Shown here piece by piece: positions 61,571 through 64,000 of a stretch of DNA of 64,000 nucleotides (positions are counted from its first letter, which is position 1; each line of letters starts with the position of its first letter). A program made the translations under genes and the position numbers. Origin of the DNA: Clostridia bacterium (GTDB lineage Bacteria; Bacillota; Clostridia; TANB77; CAG-508); assembly GCA_900752335.1 (NCBI GenBank), contig CAADUZ010000007.1, positions 50,211 through 114,210 on the forward strand, in the 5' to 3' direction. The notes beneath the pieces were generated by a model that did not search any database, was not told where the DNA came from, and was given only the letters and a program-made list of their open reading frames with translations.

Positions 61571-61640
61571 ACTCTGGTGCCTGTCACCAAGCTGCCACTT
61601 TTGTCACCTTTTGGGACAGGTGTAATTTAAAGTGCGGCAC
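61571..61640. repeat. Degenerate GGGACAGG repeat between rpsO and pnp
   Basis: GGTGCCTGTCACC (61577-61589) and GGGACAGGTG (61613-61622) are partly inverted, with a further GTCACC. It is a diverged member of the repeat family. The gap holds no gene apart from this and the hairpin at 61701. Confidence 0.6.
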
Positions 61641-61700
61641 ATTATACAAGCTACTTACTAATTTTTTGTGCTAGTAATTATATATCATATTGCTTGCAAA

Positions 61701-61730
61701 TGGACGTTTAAGCAAAGTGCTAAACGTCCA
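61701..61730 (-). terminator. Hairpin after rpsO
   Basis: TGGACGTTTA (61701-61710) pairs perfectly with TAAACGTCCA (61721-61730). The T tail on the minus strand is short, so partial termination or RNA processing between rpsO and pnp is possible. Confidence 0.65.
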
Positions 61731-61740
61731 ATATACATAA

Positions 61741-62004
61741 TTATTTTCTTAAACCTAATTTTTCAACAATATCTCTATATCTTTGAACATCTTTTCTTGC
61801 TAGGTAGTTAAGTAAATTTCTTCTTGAACCAACCATTTTTAAAAGACCTCTTCTTGAATGATTGTCTTTTTTATGAACTCTTAAATGTTCTGTTAGTTCA
61901 TTAATTCTTTCTGTTAAAAGAGCGATTTGAACTTCTGGAGAACCAGTATCTTTTTCATCTCTTCTATATGTTTTGATTATTTCTTGTTTTCTTTCTGCTG
62001 TCAT
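61741..62004 (-). CDS. rpsO: 30S ribosomal protein S15
   Basis: The 87-residue protein starts MTAERKQEIIKTYRRDEKDTGSPEVQIALLTERI and has LRVHKKDNHSRRGLLKMVGSRRNLLNYL, the S15 signature. It binds 16S rRNA helices in the platform. RBS GGAGGTG precedes ATG. It is followed by pnp, as in most bacteria. Confidence 0.97.
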   Translation of the reverse strand: MTAERKQEIIKTYRRDEKDTGSPEVQIALLTERINELTEHLRVHKKDNHSRRGLLKMVGSRRNLLNYLARKDVQRYRDIVEKLGLRK

Positions 62005-62150
62005 TTCGTTTGCACCTCCTAAATTCTAATTTGCCTTAAACCTAGTTAAAGTGGCAATTCTTCTTAAACCAAGTATAAGGTATTAACATATAGTATTGTA
62101 TCATATATTTTATAGAAATGCAAGTAATTTATTTGCAGCATGCTCTCATT

Positions 62151-62207
62151 TTATTACATGCGACTTTTTTATTATATTTTCTTAAATAGTCTATATCAAT
62201 ATAATAT
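62151..62207 (-). pseudogene. Fragment of a second toxN gene
   Basis: The 39 bases from 62153 match the toxN 5' region (63732-63770) with only three changes. The minus-strand frame reads YLRKYNKKVACNK against YLRKYDKKVAYNK in the intact toxN. The homology ends on both sides, next to the stop of the third prepilin-like gene. It is a remnant of a lost duplicate in the same orientation. Confidence 0.75.
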
Positions 62208-62953
62208 TATCCTTGTGATTCTTCACTATCTGGTATGCCATTTCCATTCGCATCCTTATAATAATATACAGTTGTATTTACATTACTGTCTCCTATTATC
62301 CCCTGTACAACCGCAGGTCTTGCCACATAACCATCTATTGCTGGCATAGCTATAAAAAATGAATGTCCCACAGGTAAATTCGAATTTAAAATCGGTCCTG
62401 GTAATAGCTCAATGTCTCCTTCTTCATTTGGTGCAAACGCAACTTCTACACTTACAGTATAGCTTTCTTTATTGTCTGGTATGTCATTTCCATTTGCATC
62501 CTCATAATATATTACAGTTATATTTTCGTCTTTTCCATTTATAGTTATTGAAATTTCACTTGGTACAGCCACATATCCTGAAATAACTGGTGAGGTTGTA
62601 TTATAACTAGATCCATTTACTAGATTATTTGCCACATAGTCAACCGGTAATAGTTCTTCTATTCCTTCTTCTCCTTCTGCATATTGATATTTAATAGTTA
62701 AACTATATTTTTCTTCTTCTTTCATTATTTCGTCAAATTCTTCTATTAAACTGTTTAAACTTTCCTGTTCTTCTTCTGTAGCTTTTTCTGTTAAATCTTT
62801 TGCCTGCTGTGCTCTATATATTAGCCCTCCTTTTCCTAATACTACATTTAATGTTACTGTTGCTAAAATTATTAATATTACTATTGTAATGACAAGTGCT
62901 ATTAATGTTATTCCTTTTTCCAAGATTAACTTTTCTTTTTTCTGTTCTTTCAT
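62207..62953 (-). CDS. Prepilin-like protein with two MucBP-type repeats
   Basis: The 248-residue protein starts with the prepilin segment KGITLIALVITIVILIILAT (Ala at +5), then a helical acidic linker (about 45-80). Two repeats of about 80 residues follow, each ending in a calcium-like loop and acidic stretch (YYEDANGNDIPDNKESY and YYKDANGNGIPDSEESQG). The repeats resemble MucBP domains of surface adhesins. It is the shortest of the three and its structural part is unlike the others. It has leader copy 3. The stop borders the toxN fragment. Confidence 0.78.
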   Translation of the reverse strand: MKEQKKEKLILEKGITLIALVITIVILIILATVTLNVVLGKGGLIYRAQQAKDLTEKATEEEQESLNSLIEEFDEIMKEEEKYSLTIKYQYAEGEEGIEELLPVDYVANNLVNGSSYNTTSPVISGYVAVPSEISITINGKDENITVIYYEDANGNDIPDNKESYTVSVEVAFAPNEEGDIELLPGPILNSNLPVGHSFFIAMPAIDGYVARPAVVQGIIGDSNVNTTVYYYKDANGNGIPDSEESQG

Positions 62954-63023
62954 TATCTTTTCCCCCTTATGTTTATTTATATACTTTTAATATTAATATC
63001 TAATTCTTATTTACACGCAAAAA

Positions 63024-63060
63024 GGACAGACTATATGCCTTGTTCAGCATATAATCTGCC
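63024..63060 (-). terminator. Leader hairpin, copy 3 (attenuator candidate)
   Basis: On the minus strand GGCAGATTATATGC pairs with GCATATAGTCTGTCC (G-U pairs allowed), then TTTTTG. It lies 71 bases before the prepilin-like start. Confidence 0.75.
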
Positions 63061-63117
63061 TTTATACTATTTATTTTTATATTTAATTTTTTTGCACAAT
63101 TAATAAAGCCTAGTTCG

Positions 63118-63198
63118 TTAGAATATAGCTCTCTCTCTCTCTCTCTCTCTTACAGCTTCAAGCATTTCGCTTCTTTCTATCGTTCTATCGTTCTTCAT
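63118..63198 (-). CDS. Leader ORF, copy 3, with (AG)11 tract
   Basis: ATG 63198 opens a frame beginning MKNDRTIERSEMLEAVR. It enters an (AG)11 tract (63129-63150) coding Arg-Glu repeats and stops at TAA 63118-63120. With 12 or 9 units it would continue LYSNELGFINCAKKLN and read right through the hairpin to a TAG shortly before the prepilin-like start. Predicted OFF here. The RBS is weaker than in copies 1 and 2. Confidence 0.65.
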   Translation of the reverse strand: MKNDRTIERSEMLEAVRERERERAIF

Positions 63199-63242
63199 AT
63201 ACTGTTTCTATCCCTTCACTTTAGCTCTTTCTAATACTTAAT

Positions 63243-63271
63243 ATTTTATACTAATAATTTTTCTTTTTCAA
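63243..63271 (-). promoter_or_regulatory. Conserved leader promoter, copy 3
   Basis: TTGAAA (63266-63271) and TAAAAT (63243-63248) on the minus strand are 17 bases apart; the AGTATAAAAT context is close to copies 1 and 2. Confidence 0.7.
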
Positions 63272-63314
63272 TAGTTTTTATATTTTTATTATAAATTTAT
63301 TTTTGGAACGCTCA

Positions 63315-63815
63315 TTAGTCTTTTTGTCTTTGTATCTCTTCGTATTCCAAGCATTTCACTTCTAATAAACTAAAGTTGCAGCACCTTTCTAACATATGAA
63401 AGTCTAAATGTCCTTTTCTATACCTTCTCTGAAATTGTTGAACTTTTGCATATAATAATTTCTTATTATGATTTATATAATCTATTTGCTCGATTAATAG
63501 AGCTTTATATTTTTTATCTGTTACATTAGGAATTGCTTCCTTTAATACTTCCATTGGTGTTGGTATCATATTATTAATATTGATAACGCCTAACTCTCCA
63601 TTTTTTATCTTAAATATATCTAATGCATTGTCCTTTAATTGTATATGTTTTGGTTTTGGACTTGATAGTGGTGCAAAATAGTTAAAATTATTGTACATAT
63701 ACACTACACCTACATATGGTCTATTTGGCACTTTATTATATGCAACTTTTTTATCATATTTTCTTAAATAATTTATGTAATTTGTATCAATAAAATATAA
63801 TTTTAATTTTTTCAA
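63315..63815 (-). CDS. toxN: Type III toxin, ToxN/AbiQ family endoribonuclease
   Basis: The 166-residue protein has the ToxN/AbiQ pattern: KLYFIDTNYINYLRKYDKKV, then RPYVGVVYMYNNFNYFAPLSSPKPKH. Ser51/Ser52 and the following Lys correspond to the known active-site region; the helical C-terminal half holds KLLYAKVQQFQRRYR. ToxN cuts mRNA at A-rich sites and kills phage-infected cells when its RNA antitoxin runs short. It starts at TTG 63815, after AAGGAGAG. Upstream are a terminator and a three-copy 35-base repeat array, exactly the toxI-terminator-toxN order. Length is normal. Confidence 0.92.
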   Translation of the reverse strand: MKKLKLYFIDTNYINYLRKYDKKVAYNKVPNRPYVGVVYMYNNFNYFAPLSSPKPKHIQLKDNALDIFKIKNGELGVININNMIPTPMEVLKEAIPNVTDKKYKALLIEQIDYINHNKKLLYAKVQQFQRRYRKGHLDFHMLERCCNFSLLEVKCLEYEEIQRQKD

Positions 63816-63848
63816 ATATTTCTCTCCTTATTTTTTAATAGAAAAAGA

Positions 63849-63867
63849 GGGCATTTTTTCTATGCCC
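63849..63867 (-). terminator. Terminator between toxI repeats and toxN
   Basis: GGGCAT (63849-63854) pairs with ATGCCC (63862-63867), followed on the minus strand by TCTTTTTC. In ToxIN systems this leaky terminator sets the excess of RNA antitoxin over toxin mRNA. Confidence 0.85.
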
Positions 63868-63884
63868 CCTATAAACTTTTTCAA

Positions 63885-63986
63885 TTCCCACTTTGGCTTG
63901 GGTTCTCCGTCTTTTTTGGTTCCCACTTTGGCTTGGGTTCTCCGTCTTTTTTGGTTCCCACTTTGGCTTGGGTTCTCCGTCTTTTT
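63885..63986 (-). ncRNA. toxI: ToxI antitoxin RNA: 2.9 tandem 35-base repeats
   Basis: Units begin at 63885, 63920 and 63955 and are identical over 35, 35 and 32 bases, with no spacers. Each contains CCCAAGCCAAAGTGGG on the minus strand, which can form a short stem. The array precedes the terminator and toxN, as in known type III systems (Lactococcus antiQ has about 2.8 repeats of 35 bases). Each unit should be cut out by ToxN and bind it as a pseudoknot. The promoter is at or beyond the right window edge. Confidence 0.9.
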
Positions 63987-64000
63987 ATTTGATAAGTTAA

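Noticed and set aside
63885..63986. CRISPR array
   Set aside because: The units are directly adjacent 35-base repeats with no spacers and no cas genes; the ToxI explanation fits fully.

Overview
The window is AT-rich chromosomal DNA from a spore-forming Gram-positive bacterium, most likely an uncultivated gut-type member of the Clostridia. Supports are low GC, strong AGGAGG ribosome sites, the ylxM-ffh-rpsP-khpA-rimM-trmD-rplS operon, a class B sortase, a SleB-type spore lytic enzyme, Asp23/AmaP proteins, and prepilin-like proteins with a GITLIALVIT N-terminus. The species call is inference.

Layout, left to right. 1-2905: a cell-wall glucosaminidase with a dockerin-like tail and a cut-off SH3 protein. 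3073-7212: tsaE, a tsaB-rimI fusion and a LonB-like protease. 7215-8208: an orphan 61-residue gene cassette and a RelB/RelE-type toxin-antitoxin pair. 8241-17185: ribosome/SRP operon, folA, thyA, a radical SAM enzyme and an acidic DnaB-like ATPase. 17325-23360: thioesterases, sortase B with an NPITG surface protein, and a YcaO enzyme. 23648-29497: thioredoxin system, polysaccharide deacetylase, a P-type ATPase behind a yybP-ykoY-like manganese riboswitch, and yqeY. 29646-32296: a small accessory region between tRNA-Gly, tRNA-Gly and tRNA-Trp with an SOS-type dinD and two compositionally odd genes. 32333-39359: GtrA, a frameshifted M23 peptidase, the efp/pepP/prepilin-peptidase/yqeG operon, a probable structured noncoding RNA and the first prepilin-like gene. 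39523-49282: U32 peptidase (frameshifted), nucleoside kinase, mutS, miaB. 49577-62004: second prepilin-like gene, sleB, fhs, xseB/xseA/nusB/amaP/asp23, a second SOS-type gene (KilA-N), pnp and rpsO. 62151-63986: third prepilin-like gene and a type III ToxIN/AbiQ module with its 35-base repeat RNA.

The most striking structure is shared by the three prepilin-like genes. Each has a copied leader: a sigma-A promoter, a short leader ORF with its own ribosome site, a dinucleotide repeat tract inside that ORF, then a terminator-like hairpin just before the structural gene. Only one of the three reading frames after the tract runs into or through the hairpin in all three copies. This suggests phase-variable, translation-coupled attenuation of surface genes. 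All three copies are predicted to be out of that frame in this assembly.

Other notable points: a complete ToxIN-like phage-defence module plus a fragment of a second toxN; two near-identical promoters with LexA boxes in their spacers in front of dinD and a KilA-N gene; nested palindromic repeats of a GGGGACA type, two of which supply the last codons and stop of tsaB-rimI and mutS; and two single-base frameshifts in similar CTCGG contexts that may be assembly errors.
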